Positions 1-8,579 of a stretch of 64,000 nt of DNA are shown one piece after another (within the stretch, counting starts at the first letter, position 1; each line of letters begins with the position of its first letter). The stretch is from assembly GCF_020907245.1 (NCBI RefSeq), contig NZ_JAJJWH010000001.1, forward strand, positions 1 to 64,000, given 5' to 3'. The notes beneath the pieces were generated by a model, which searched no databases, was not told where the DNA came from, and worked only from the letters and a program-made list of their open reading frames with translations. This stretch comes from Pontibacter harenae (lineage in GTDB: Bacteria; Bacteroidota; Bacteroidia; Cytophagales; Hymenobacteraceae). The translations under genes were made by a program, and so were the position numbers.

Positions 1-96
1 CTATTTCTACGAAAGTTATGAAACAAGATAAGGCTAAAAGCAACCGCAGGAAACAGCGATAAACTTGCTTCCATTTTATTAAAAGCATCAGCGTTA

Positions 97-318
97 GTGG
101 CAACGGCAAAGGGGTGCCGACTATACATCGTTAGTAAAGACAACAGCGAGGAAAATGCTGTTTGGGTTACAGAGGTCTGGGACAGCAAGGACGATCACAA
201 TAACTCCTTAAATGTGGAAGGGGTAAGAGAATTAATTTCGCAGGCTATGCCGCTGCTTGACGGGCGGCCTGAAAAAGGACAGGAACTGGAGGTTTTAGGC
301 GGAGCAGGTATAAGCTAA
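97..318 (+). CDS. ABM-family (antibiotic biosynthesis monooxygenase-like) protein, 5' end damaged
   Basis: The protein matches the C-terminal two thirds of small ferredoxin-fold ABM/quinol monooxygenase-like proteins: an AKGCRLYIVSK strand, then VWVTEVWDSKDDH and ISQAMPLL. The only conventional start is GTG at 97. However, family-like sequence continues in the same frame back to about position 22 (NKIRLKATAG, then DKLASILLKA) and stops at a TGA at 19-21. An ATG at 18-20 lies in another frame. The gene is therefore either start-proximally frameshifted, or interrupted by the TGA with its true 5' end before the window, or it uses a rare start codon. ABM proteins are small dimers that oxidise quinol-like substrates or act on small reactive molecules; no substrate can be inferred here. 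Family assignment is fairly secure, functionality is not. Confidence 0.6.
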   Translation: MATAKGCRLYIVSKDNSEENAVWVTEVWDSKDDHNNSLNVEGVRELISQAMPLLDGRPEKGQELEVLGGAGIS

Positions 319-370
319 CCACTTACCTACACAGATTTTGATTTGCTTAATTTAGGTGTGAAAACCAAAA

Positions 371-410
371 CGAGAAGCCCTTCGCTCGTTCACAGACAAA
401 GGACTTCTCG
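371..410 (+). terminator. hairpin after the ABM-family gene
   Basis: Arms 371-382 and 399-410 pair over 12 positions with one G-T pair (CGAGAAGCCCTT against AAGGACTTCTCG). The T-rich tail is weak, so it may be a partial terminator or a mRNA-stabilising hairpin. Confidence 0.5.
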
Positions 411-581
411 TTAAATGGCAATTGAGTAGCTTAAGGACATCTTTATATACGAATAACTATATAGGATGTTGCTCCAGATGATGAAAAAATTATCTTTTCA
501 TATACTCCCCTTTCCCACTCGAAGATATTAACCGATTAATATTCACATAATTAACCCAAAATTTAGTGAATATATTTTTCT

Positions 582-619
582 TGTTTAAGCCCACTTTTAG
601 TGTTTAAGCCCACTTTTAG
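582..619. repeat. perfect 19-bp tandem duplication
   Basis: TGTTTAAGCCCACTTTTAG occurs at 582-600 and again, with no gap, at 601-619. Two identical back-to-back copies suggest a recent slippage or repair duplication. Confidence 0.9.
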
Positions 620-894
620 CGAGTACCTCAACAACAAGTTAAGAAAAGCTTTGGAAGTAATCGGCAGTTGGATGAATGACATATCGATTGCTCGACAAAT
701 AAACTAAAGACATTTCCTTTGTTTATTTTCATGGTAAAAACTGGCTTTGGACAACACAGACCCCCTTTGATTTCGCTTTATGTGAAGTTTGGCCCTTTTA
801 CGCTTAGGAGACACAGCAAAAGAACAGCTATTTATCCTTAAACTAACTGGCAAATTGCTTAATCTCTGCCGCTGCGCCTTCGTATAAGACACTC

Positions 895-1146
895 ATGAAA
901 CTACAGGAATTCAACAACTACAGTATAGAGGAAAGAGCGGAGGCTATAGAGGCGCTTGGAACCTTCCTGGCTGTACGCACAGAATGCGACTGTAGCGTTT
1001 GCCTTTTTTACATGAGAGACTTTTTTGCAGAAGCCTGGTACGACCCAGAGAACAACGAAGCTATCTTGATTAGAGGTTTTGAGGGCAGAATTTTATTGGA
1101 GCCTTACCTCGAGATGATCGACGTTTCTGAGTTAGTAAATCAATAG
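895..1146 (+). CDS. small hypothetical protein (83 aa)
   Basis: I do not recognise a named family. The product is acidic with no signal peptide or membrane segment, so it is probably cytoplasmic. It begins with a charged helix (SIEERAEAIEALGTFL). A CDCSVC cysteine cluster follows at about residues 31-36, then an aromatic stretch (FYMRDFFAEAWYD) and a short C-terminal half with strand-like segments. The closely spaced cysteines could bind metal or be redox-active, which is speculation. It stands alone between a 576-base gap and a 330-base gap. The codon pattern and the absence of a better overlapping frame support a real gene. Confidence 0.65.
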   Translation: MKLQEFNNYSIEERAEAIEALGTFLAVRTECDCSVCLFYMRDFFAEAWYDPENNEAILIRGFEGRILLEPYLEMIDVSELVNQ

Positions 1147-1476
1147 CCCGCACCTCTGCTTGTCTTCTCTTTACAATGGGCTTCCCAACTGCTATTATGT
1201 GTTACAGCACATACTCCTCATCAGAAACACACTTTCGATGTAAGCTATTAAATACTTACGATAAGAATCATCAGCAACCACGCTAACTTTAAATTGCTTA
1301 CCCCTCCTAAACCACAGGCAAGACATTCATACTCCGCGCATCACACAAGCAACACAACCTTGTTCCTACTCTACTGCTTCCAAGCTATTCAAAAACAAAA
1401 ATGCACTCCTTATTTTATATATTTTGCCCGAAATATTCTTACTTTTAAGCAAATTCCTCCTTTGATATAGCTTACT
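1147..1476. other. 330-base gap, nothing recognised
   Basis: AT-rich spacer between the small hypothetical gene and the permease gene. It contains no frame with coding character, no strong hairpin and no clear TAnnTTTG box. The promoter of the downstream permease gene presumably lies in the last 100 bases. Confidence 0.4.
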
Positions 1477-2724
1477 ATGATATACTTGCGCTTAATAATG
1501 GAAAGTTTCCGCTTTGCATGGCAGGCCCTACGGGCTAACCTACTTCGGACTATTCTGTCTTTATTAGGGGTAACAATAGGCATTTTTGCTATCATCTCAG
1601 TATTTACGCTAGTAGACTCCTTAGAGCGTAACGTGCGCGATAGCATGAGTTTTATTGGTGAGAAGGTGCTATATGTAGAAAAGTGGCCCTGGTCGTTTGG
1701 AGGCAACCACCCTTGGTGGAAATATTTTCAGTGGCCGCAACCAACAGTGCGTGAGTTTAGACTGTTGGAGCGCAACCTGAACAACGATGCAGGTGTGGCA
1801 ATTATGGCAGACAGAGGCAACAACACTTTTAAGTATAAGAACAGCAGCTACTCTAATGCTAGTCTCATGGGCATTTCGTATGACTACACTAAGGTTAACG
1901 AAATACCCGTAGAAGACGGCAGGTACTTTACCCTGCAGGAAATAGATGCCGCCCGCAATGTTTTAATCATAGGCCAAGAGGTAGCCCAAACACTTTTCCC
2001 TAACCAAAGTCCGCTGGGGCAGCAGGTAAAAGTGGCAGGACAGCGCTTTAATATTATCGGGGTTATGGAGAAACAGGGAGAAAGCCTGTTTGGTGCTCCG
2101 AACTTCGACCAGATGGGCATTATTCCTTACTTCACTTTCACAAAGCTTTTCGCCACGGGCCCCTACGGGGTTGGCTCTACCATTGCTGTAAAAGGGCGAG
2201 ACGACGACCCAGGACTACTGGAGCTAGAGTATGAAGTAAGAGGCATGATGCGAAACATCAGAGGCTTAAGGCCCCGTGATGAAGACAATTTTGCAGTAAA
2301 TCGCCCAGAGATGGCGGCAGAAGCTGTTTCAGGCTTGTTTCAGGTGGTTGGTTTGGCAGGTTGGGTGATTGGTGGGTTTGCCATACTGGTAGGCGGCTTT
2401 GGTATTGCCAACATCATGTTTGTGTCTGTAAAAGAGCGTACCAACATTATTGGCATTCAGAAGTCATTAGGAGCCAAGAACTATTTCATTCTGTTCCAGT
2501 TCTTATTCGAGTCTGTGTTTCTCAGTCTGATAGGTGGAGGACTAGGGCTTTTACTTGTGTTTTTACTCACGCTAATTCCACAGGATATGATGGCTATTAG
2601 CTTATCTATAGGAAACATAATATTAGGGCTCAGCGTATCGGCTGTGATAGGCATCCTTTCAGGTATAATACCAGCAGTGCTGGCATCAAACTTAGATCCT
2701 GTAATCGCTATCCGCTCCAAATAA
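1477..2724 (+). CDS. MacB/FtsX-like ABC transporter permease
   Basis: A 415-residue inner-membrane permease with the MacB-type layout: one N-terminal transmembrane helix (about residues 20-45, LRTILSLLGVTIGIFAIISV), a long periplasmic MacB_PCD-type domain, then three C-terminal helices forming the FtsX core (about 295-320, 340-370, 380-405). The N-terminal phrase ESFRFAWQALRANLLRT is typical of the family in Bacteroidota and supports the ATG at 1477; another ATG at 1498 would remove only seven residues. Such permeases form dimers with a cytoplasmic ATPase and transmit mechanical energy for export of peptides, lipoproteins or antibiotics. No ATPase gene is adjacent, so the partner must be elsewhere. 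Substrate unknown. Confidence 0.88.
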   Translation: MIYLRLIMESFRFAWQALRANLLRTILSLLGVTIGIFAIISVFTLVDSLERNVRDSMSFIGEKVLYVEKWPWSFGGNHPWWKYFQWPQPTVREFRLLERNLNNDAGVAIMADRGNNTFKYKNSSYSNASLMGISYDYTKVNEIPVEDGRYFTLQEIDAARNVLIIGQEVAQTLFPNQSPLGQQVKVAGQRFNIIGVMEKQGESLFGAPNFDQMGIIPYFTFTKLFATGPYGVGSTIAVKGRDDDPGLLELEYEVRGMMRNIRGLRPRDEDNFAVNRPEMAAEAVSGLFQVVGLAGWVIGGFAILVGGFGIANIMFVSVKERTNIIGIQKSLGAKNYFILFQFLFESVFLSLIGGGLGLLLVFLLTLIPQDMMAISLSIGNIILGLSVSAVIGILSGIIPAVLASNLDPVIAIRSK

Positions 2725-2781
2725 TTTATTAAATTAGCAATGTAGCCCCTTATAGCGCACCTCAAGCAAATAAGGCTGCTT

Positions 2782-3720
2782 ATGTATGTGATGTCGCGTG
2801 CCCGAACAAACGGCACTTCAGGAGAATTTTCTCCTGAAGAAGATGAAGAAAAGATTATGACGAAACTTAGAAAAACAAGTAAAACAGGTTTACAAGAGGA
2901 GAATGTAAACACTGGCAGTGGGCAAACCATCGTAAACCCCGATGTAAACAACAACAAAGCAAAGTCTATTACTGACCTGCGCGAAACAGGGCAATCTACA
3001 GCCCCTCCTGCCTCTGAAGAGGAAATTAGGATAAGACAAGCCTTTGTAGATAAAGACTGGAATGAAATTAAGATAGCAGACTCCTGGCAAATATTTAAAG
3101 TGATGTCAGAGTTTGTGGAGGGTTTTGAGAAGTTGGCGAAAATAGGTCCGTGTGTTTCTATTTTCGGATCGGCCAGAACAAAAAACACCCATAAATACTA
3201 CATAATGGCCGAAGAAATTGCCGCCAAGTTGGTGCGCCACGGCTATGGTGTAATTACAGGCGGTGGCCCTGGCATTATGGAAGCAGGAAATAAAGGAGCC
3301 CACTCCGAAGGAGGTAAATCTGTTGGCCTAAATATTCACTTGCCTTTCGAGCAATTCAATAATATCTATATAGATTCTGATAAGCTTATCAACTTCGACT
3401 ACTTCTTTGTGCGCAAAGTAATGTTTGTGAAATATGCACAGGGCTTTATCGTGATGCCTGGCGGCTTCGGCACCTTAGACGAATTATTCGAGGCAATCAC
3501 GCTTATCCAGACGAAAAAGATAGGCGCTTTCCCAATTGTGCTAGTAGGCCGTTCTTACTGGGAAGGCCTATTTAAGTGGGTTGAAGATGTGATGCTGAAG
3601 ATGGAAAGCAACATCAGCCCCGAAGATCTGGACCTGGTACATATTGTGGACGACGCCTCTGAAGCCGTAAAAATCATTGACGATTTCTACAGCAAGTATG
3701 TGCTGTCTCCGAACTTCTAA
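2782..3720 (+). CDS. LOG-family (TIGR00730) Rossmann-fold nucleotide-processing protein
   Basis: The core (from about residue 120) has the LOG signatures: GPCVSIFGSARTK, GGGPGIMEAGNKGA (about 160-173) and PGGFGTLDELFE (226-237) with the catalytic glutamate. LOG enzymes hydrolyse nucleoside 5'-monophosphates such as cytokinin riboside monophosphates to free base plus ribose phosphate; many bacterial members have general nucleotide roles. The first about 80 residues are low-complexity, polar and probably disordered. An internal ATG at 2857 (MTKLRKTSK) is a reasonable alternative start that would shorten the protein by 25 residues. It is followed directly by a strong terminator, so transcription ends here. 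Confidence 0.88.
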   Translation: MYVMSRARTNGTSGEFSPEEDEEKIMTKLRKTSKTGLQEENVNTGSGQTIVNPDVNNNKAKSITDLRETGQSTAPPASEEEIRIRQAFVDKDWNEIKIADSWQIFKVMSEFVEGFEKLAKIGPCVSIFGSARTKNTHKYYIMAEEIAAKLVRHGYGVITGGGPGIMEAGNKGAHSEGGKSVGLNIHLPFEQFNNIYIDSDKLINFDYFFVRKVMFVKYAQGFIVMPGGFGTLDELFEAITLIQTKKIGAFPIVLVGRSYWEGLFKWVEDVMLKMESNISPEDLDLVHIVDDASEAVKIIDDFYSKYVLSPNF

Positions 3721-4199
3721 CAAGGTTTTACTTAAAAACAGAAAAGCAGGCCACAACGCCTGCTTTTTTTTGTGCTACCAACTTTAGTAGTTGAGAAATC
3801 AGTTGCACGCACTACACTAAAATTTTAGATGAAGTAACTCCTTTGTTTAAACGAGTGTCGTCTTATATATCCTGGCTCTTGCTTTAAAACCTAACAACCT
3901 ATATTAGCACCGAAGACAGAACAATAACTACAGTCCATGAGAAACCACGAGATTATGCTGGTGAGCAGCGGTATGTTTCACCTCGATGCCACGGGTTGTG
4001 GTTTGGCACCAAGCCTCATTACAATGACATAGACGGTATCATATTGCAGTAGCCGCCCCGAAGCTTCTTTGCTCTTAAACCCACGGCTCCAGAATATAAG
4101 GCTGTGGGTTTGGGTTTTGTAGCTCCGCCAGCCCATACTCTTCGAAGTCTTAAGAAAATGCACCTATCCCTCCTGCACCCGCAACCGTATACTTCTGCT
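3721..4199. other. 479-base gap with a possible tiny transcript
   Basis: Besides the terminator at 3744-3771 it holds a 31-codon frame at 3937-4032 (starting MRNHEIMLVSSG, Cys at residue 21). A terminator-like hairpin follows: AAACCCACGGC at 4077-4087 against GCTGTGGGTTT at 4101-4111, one mismatch, T-rich tail. This could be a small gene or small RNA, or chance. Nothing else was recognised. Confidence 0.35.
3744..3771 (+). terminator. intrinsic terminator of the LOG-family gene
   Basis: Stem AAGCAGGC (3744-3751) pairs with GCCTGCTT (3758-3765) around a 6-base loop, followed by a run of T to 3771. It lies about 25 bases after the stop codon. Confidence 0.88.
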
Positions 4200-4634
4200 A
4201 TGGGCATTCGGGAAATATTAAAGAACAGAGCAAGAAAAAAGCTAAAAGAACGGCTTAAAGTACAGGAGAGGCTAAACCTGGAGATTCGGGACAGCCTGGC
4301 AATGGAGCGCACCAAAATGGCTAATGAGCGTACGCTGCTGGCCTATGGGCGCACCGCTACAGCCATGGTATTGGCAGGCCTTACCTTCATTAAAGTCTTC
4401 AACAACGATCCTTTTTATACGGGGGTAGGGCTTGTTTTTGTCCCCATAGGGCTGGCTATTGCCTGCTTCGGCTACTATAGGTTCTCAAAGAAAAAGAAAC
4501 AGGTATCGGGCTACACTCAGATTTATGCACCCACTAGTCCTGTGCTGGCAGAGGCAGTAGCCCAAGATGAAGATAATGAAAAAAGCATAGATACTAGCAC
4601 AGACACATCAACTAGAACTAAACCACCAAAGTAA
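4200..4634 (+). CDS. DUF202 (YidH-like) membrane protein
   Basis: DUF202 proteins are small inner-membrane proteins of unknown function. The family signature MERTKMANERTLLAYGRTATAM is visible (in part) at about residues 37-58 from the chosen start. It is followed by two membrane helices (ATAMVLAGLTFIKVF and VGLVFVPIGLAIACFGYYRF) and a Lys-rich stop-transfer segment. A positively charged helix precedes the domain and a polar Asp/Ser/Thr tail follows. An upstream in-frame start at 4104 would add 32 residues that look non-coding and lie on top of a terminator-like hairpin, so ATG 4200 is preferred. It stands alone before uvrA on the same strand. Confidence 0.8.
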   Translation: MGIREILKNRARKKLKERLKVQERLNLEIRDSLAMERTKMANERTLLAYGRTATAMVLAGLTFIKVFNNDPFYTGVGLVFVPIGLAIACFGYYRFSKKKKQVSGYTQIYAPTSPVLAEAVAQDEDNEKSIDTSTDTSTRTKPPK

Positions 4635-4732
4635 AACTTACAGCTACAAAAGAAGCCAAAGCTAAACCAAATGCCGCCGATTTATGTTAAAAAGGGTTGG
4701 GGTTTTGCGGCTGCAAAACGCTGGCATTTTTG

Positions 4733-4740
4733 TACCTTTG
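4733..4740 (+). promoter_or_regulatory. Bacteroidota-type -7 box for uvrA
   Basis: TACCTTTG fits the TAnnTTTG consensus and lies 23 bases before the uvrA ATG. A TTTG at 4704-4707 is 25 bases upstream, longer than the usual 19-21, so the -33 element is uncertain. Confidence 0.5.
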
Positions 4741-4763
4741 CTATTTAAAATCAACGCACCTGC

Positions 4764-7670
4764 ATGGCTTTAGACCAAGAGCAATCTACTAAAACGGGCA
4801 CAGCTTCGGCGGCAAAGCACCAGAACGGTGAGGCGCAGCAGATAGAAGTATACGGAGCCCGTGAGCATAACCTGAAAAACATTTCCATCACGATACCGCG
4901 CTATAAGCTGGTGGTTTTCACGGGCATCAGCGGCTCGGGCAAGTCGTCGTTAGCATTCGACACTATTTACGCCGAAGGGCAGCGCCGTTACATGGAAACC
5001 TTCTCGGCCTACGCCCGCAGCTTTATGGGCGGCCTGGAACGTCCTGACGTGGATAAGATTGAAGGGCTTTCGCCTGTAATCTCTATCGAGCAGAAAACCA
5101 CCAGCCGTAACCCTCGCTCTACGGTGGGTACCATTACCGAGATTTACGACTTTATGCGTCTGCTGTGGGCGCGTACCGCCGATGCCTACAGTTATGTAAC
5201 AGGCGAAAAAATGGTGCGCCAGAGCGATGACCAGATTGTGAATCACATCCTGGAGAATTTCGACGGCAAGCGCATTGTGGTGCTGGCCCCCGTGGTGAAA
5301 GGCCGTAAAGGGCATTATCGTGAGCTGTTCCAGCAGATCCGTAAAATGGGCTTTATACGTGCTCGTGTAGATGGTGAGTTGGTGGAAATTACGCCGAAGA
5401 TGCAGGTAGACCGCTACAAGATTCACGACATCGAAATCATAATTGATAAGATTGTCCCGAAGGCCGATGACCGCTTCCGCCTATCAAGCTCTATACAAAA
5501 TGCGCTGACGCACGGCAAAGGCATGGTGTTGATCATGGATGCGGACACGAACCAGACGCACTTCTTCTCGCGTCACCTCATGGACCCTGCCACAGGTATA
5601 GCCTACGACGATCCTGCACCGAACTCCTTTTCCTTTAACTCCCCATACGGTGCCTGCCCTGTGTGCAACGGCCTTGGAGAGATACAGGAAATTACAGAAG
5701 AATCGGTTATACCTGACAAAGATTTAAGTATACGCCGTGGCGGTATAGCACCGCTGGGAGAGTACCGTGACATCTGGATTTTTAAACAAATTGAGGCACT
5801 GTTCAAGCACTTTAAAGCTTCTGTGGCTACACCCATTAAAGACTTGCCAGAAGACCTGCTGAAGGTGCTGCTGTATGGTTTGGAGGAAGATCTGGAAGTA
5901 AAAACAAAGAAGGGAGACTATATCATCGAGTTTGAAGGAATCATCAACTTCCTGAAAAATCAGATGGTGTCGGACTCAGAAAATATACGTTCCTGGGTTG
6001 AGGATTTTACCCAAACTACCACTTGCCCCGAGTGCAACGGCTATCGCTTAAAAAAGGAATCGCTGCACTTTAAGCTGGCGGAAAAAAACATAGGTGAAGT
6101 ATCAGTTTTAGACATAACTAAACTGGCTGCCTGGTTCGAAAACCTGGAAGACAGACTAAGCGAGCGGCAGAATGTAATTGCGCGGGAGCTGCTGAAGGAG
6201 ATTCGCAAGCGCATTGGCTTTTTGCTGGATGTGGGCTTGGACTACCTGAGTTTGCACCGCCCTGTGCGCACACTATCGGGTGGCGAGAGTCAGCGTATCC
6301 GTTTGGCTACGCAGATAGGGACGCAGTTGGTAGGAGTGCTTTACATTATGGATGAGCCAAGTATAGGCCTGCACCAACGCGACAACGAACGCTTGATCAA
6401 CGCCCTGAAAGACCTCCGCGACCTAGGCAATTCCATTATTGTGGTAGAGCACGACAAAGACATGATTCTGCAGGCGGACTACGTGGTGGATATTGGCCCT
6501 GGCGCAGGTATACACGGTGGGCAAGTAGTAACCGCAGGCACTCCTGATGAAATGATACAGGCTGGCACTACCACCGCCGATTTCCTGAGCAACCGCCGTG
6601 GCATAGAAGTGCCACGCGTAAAACGCCCAGGCACTGGCGAAGTGCTGAGATTGATTGGAGCTACTGGCCATAACCTGAAAAACGTAACGCTGGAGTTACC
6701 GCTGGGCAAGATGATTTGCGTTACAGGTGTATCAGGAAGTGGTAAATCATCGCTGATCCACGACACGCTGTACCCAATTCTGAACACGCACTTCTTCCGA
6801 GCTAAACGTGAGCCGCTGCCTTACAAGAGCATCGAAGGGCTGGAGAAAATTGACAAAGTGATTGAGGTAGACCAGTCGCCGATTGGCCGTACGCCGCGCT
6901 CTAACCCTGCTACGTACACAGGCGTATTCACCGACATTCGTACTTTGTTTGCGCAGCTGCCTGAGGCGAAAATCAGAGGTTATACACCTGGCCGCTTCTC
7001 GTTTAACGTGAAAGGCGGCCGTTGTGAGGCCTGTCAGGGAGCTGGTATGCGCACTATAGAAATGAACTTTCTGCCAGACGTGTACGTGCCTTGCGAAGTA
7101 TGCAAAGGCAAACGCTACAACCGCGAAACCTTGGAGGTACGCTTCAAAGGGAAAAGTATAACCGATGTGCTGGATATGACGGTAGAGCAGGCGGTAGAGT
7201 TTTTCGATAGCCAGCCACGCATCCTGCGCAAAACTCAGACGCTGCACGAGGTGGGCTTGAACTACATTACACTTGGGCAGCAAGCTACCACCCTATCGGG
7301 TGGTGAAGCCCAGCGTGTAAAGTTAGCAACAGAACTTTCTAAGAAAGATACGGGCCAGACATTGTATATTTTGGATGAGCCAACCACAGGCCTGCACTTC
7401 CAGGATATTGAACACCTGGCTGAGGTACTGCACAAGCTTACCAATAAAGGGAACACGGTTCTGATCATCGAGCACAACCTCGACCTGATTAAAATAGCCG
7501 ACCATATTATCGACATTGGGCCTGAGGGTGGTGAAGGCGGAGGCACAATTGTGGCCGCAGGCACGCCAGAAGAAGTGACTGCAGCAGGCAAAGGTTATAC
7601 TGCTCGCTTCCTGGCTGAAGAGTTACGCACCAGCCACTACCGCGAAAACGGTGAGACGCCGGAAGTGTAA
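4764..7670 (+). CDS. uvrA: UvrA, excinuclease ABC subunit A
   Basis: UvrA is the damage-recognition ATPase of nucleotide excision repair; it dimerises, binds distorted DNA and loads UvrB. The 968-residue length is normal. Two ABC modules are present: first Walker A GISGSGKSS at about 54-62, signature LSGGESQRI and Walker B LYIMDEPSIGLHQRD; second Walker A GVSGSGKSS, signature LSGGEAQRV and LYILDEPTTGLHFQD. The C-terminal zinc module is complete (CEAC then CEVC, about 19 residues apart). At the first zinc site only the second pair (CPVC) is visible: the expected CxxC before it is replaced by MDPATGIAYDD. That site therefore looks degenerate, perhaps as in other Bacteroidota UvrA. Monocistronic, with a -7 box upstream and a hairpin downstream. 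Confidence 0.97.
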   Translation: MALDQEQSTKTGTASAAKHQNGEAQQIEVYGAREHNLKNISITIPRYKLVVFTGISGSGKSSLAFDTIYAEGQRRYMETFSAYARSFMGGLERPDVDKIEGLSPVISIEQKTTSRNPRSTVGTITEIYDFMRLLWARTADAYSYVTGEKMVRQSDDQIVNHILENFDGKRIVVLAPVVKGRKGHYRELFQQIRKMGFIRARVDGELVEITPKMQVDRYKIHDIEIIIDKIVPKADDRFRLSSSIQNALTHGKGMVLIMDADTNQTHFFSRHLMDPATGIAYDDPAPNSFSFNSPYGACPVCNGLGEIQEITEESVIPDKDLSIRRGGIAPLGEYRDIWIFKQIEALFKHFKASVATPIKDLPEDLLKVLLYGLEEDLEVKTKKGDYIIEFEGIINFLKNQMVSDSENIRSWVEDFTQTTTCPECNGYRLKKESLHFKLAEKNIGEVSVLDITKLAAWFENLEDRLSERQNVIARELLKEIRKRIGFLLDVGLDYLSLHRPVRTLSGGESQRIRLATQIGTQLVGVLYIMDEPSIGLHQRDNERLINALKDLRDLGNSIIVVEHDKDMILQADYVVDIGPGAGIHGGQVVTAGTPDEMIQAGTTTADFLSNRRGIEVPRVKRPGTGEVLRLIGATGHNLKNVTLELPLGKMICVTGVSGSGKSSLIHDTLYPILNTHFFRAKREPLPYKSIEGLEKIDKVIEVDQSPIGRTPRSNPATYTGVFTDIRTLFAQLPEAKIRGYTPGRFSFNVKGGRCEACQGAGMRTIEMNFLPDVYVPCEVCKGKRYNRETLEVRFKGKSITDVLDMTVEQAVEFFDSQPRILRKTQTLHEVGLNYITLGQQATTLSGGEAQRVKLATELSKKDTGQTLYILDEPTTGLHFQDIEHLAEVLHKLTNKGNTVLIIEHNLDLIKIADHIIDIGPEGGEGGGTIVAAGTPEEVTAAGKGYTARFLAEELRTSHYRENGETPEV

Positions 7671-7739
7671 GTATAGCATCTGCGTTAGGCTCACAAATCT
7701 GACAGATAAGTAAAGCCTTGCAATCAATCAAGAACAGAA

Positions 7740-7765
7740 ACAGCCAGTGCAGTAGCATTGGCTGT
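7740..7765 (+). terminator. hairpin downstream of uvrA
   Basis: ACAGCCAGTGC (7740-7750) pairs with GCATTGGCTGT (7755-7765) around AGTA, with one G-T pair. It lies 70 bases after the uvrA stop; the tail is only moderately T-rich. Confidence 0.5.
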
Positions 7766-7930
7766 TGTGCTTTAACGTAAGGTGTAATTAGGTCTGGCCT
7801 TGTACTTATATTAATACGGCTGTTATTCTTGTTGGTGAAAACAAATAACAAGGGCATGGGCTTTTAACTATATAAAATTCTCACCTATGCAAGTCTCTTA
7901 CCTTTAGTCCTGTAGCTAAAGGGAATCTAA

Positions 7931-8503
7931 TTAGACACCCTTCACTTGGTCTTCCAGCGCTTCGGCTTCCTGCAAGTGCTGTTTTAACAATGGTAGCTGC
8001 TTCGATGCAAATTGTTTCACTTCCATCGTTGCGCCGTTTTCGGCCATATCACCGTAACGCCTTACCAGCTGTTTGTGCTCCTCCACTGCCCGTTTAATGT
8101 ACGTCAGGTCAAACGTAATGCCTGAAGTTGATTCTACATCATCGTAGATGCTCTGGTGGTTACTCCCCAATTCTTCGGGCACTACAAAATTGCTTTGAGC
8201 TGCTGTTTCTCTTAAGTCATTCTGTATCCGCTCATGGTCCTGTGCCAGTTGCTGAGCCATTTGTTTTACTTCAGGGCTTACAGCCTCTACAGAAGCTAAT
8301 GCACCGAGTCGCATTTGTAACATACTGGCACTGGTAGCCTCTGCTACAAATAAGGCATCGTTGTCCATGTTCTCTATTCCTGCTGCTTCAAACTGCTGCA
8401 CACTCTGTTCTGTAGCCTGCGAAATACTGTCGTCGGGGCTACAGGATGTGCTCAGCAACAGGACGCTCAGCATAATGCCAACGTAAAGTAATGTCTTCTT
8501 CAT
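7931..8503 (-). CDS. DUF4142 lipoprotein (first of a tandem pair by coordinate)
   Basis: The protein has a lipoprotein signal (MKKTLLYVG, then lipobox LSTSC about 20 residues in) and a DUF4142 helical-bundle domain. Telling features are an FVAEATSASMLQMRLG helix, QLAQDHERIQNDL and a C-terminal helix of the type QLPLLKQHLQEAEAL. DUF4142 proteins are ferritin-like-fold envelope proteins of unknown function, often in stress-related loci. An in-frame start at 8527 would put eight extra residues before the signal, so ATG at 8503 was chosen. It lies 76 bases downstream of a paralogue on the same strand, separated by a hairpin, and probably shares expression with it. Confidence 0.85.
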   Translation of the reverse strand: MKKTLLYVGIMLSVLLLSTSCSPDDSISQATEQSVQQFEAAGIENMDNDALFVAEATSASMLQMRLGALASVEAVSPEVKQMAQQLAQDHERIQNDLRETAAQSNFVVPEELGSNHQSIYDDVESTSGITFDLTYIKRAVEEHKQLVRRYGDMAENGATMEVKQFASKQLPLLKQHLQEAEALEDQVKGV

Positions 8504-8521
8504 AATTAAATCTAAAGTACA

Positions 8522-8554
8522 AAGCATCTACAGGTATACAACCTGCAGATGCTT
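8522..8554 (-). terminator. hairpin between the two DUF4142 genes
   Basis: AAGCATCTACAGGT (8522-8535) pairs with ACCTGCAGATGCTT (8541-8554), one mismatch, 5-base loop. It sits just after the upstream DUF4142 gene and may attenuate read-through into the second one. There is no strong T-run. Confidence 0.45.
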
Positions 8555-8579
8555 ATTTATGTTTTACAGTCAATACTTA

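Larger units (their letters stand above)
319..894. other. 576-base gap with no convincing gene
   Basis: It holds the hairpin at 371-410 and a perfect 19-bp tandem duplication at 582-619. A 62-codon minus-strand frame at 704-892 is Arg/Lys/Ser-rich, has no family resemblance and overlaps the probable upstream region of the next gene, so it was not called. AT content is high around 480-600. No RNA gene was recognised. Confidence 0.5.

Noticed and set aside
704-892. 62-codon minus-strand frame divergent from the small hypothetical gene
   Set aside because: Arg/Lys/Ser-rich translation without family likeness, in AT-rich DNA that probably holds the neighbour's promoter.
4104-4199. N-terminal extension of the DUF202 protein
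   Set aside because: The extra 32 residues are not family-like and overlap a terminator-type hairpin.
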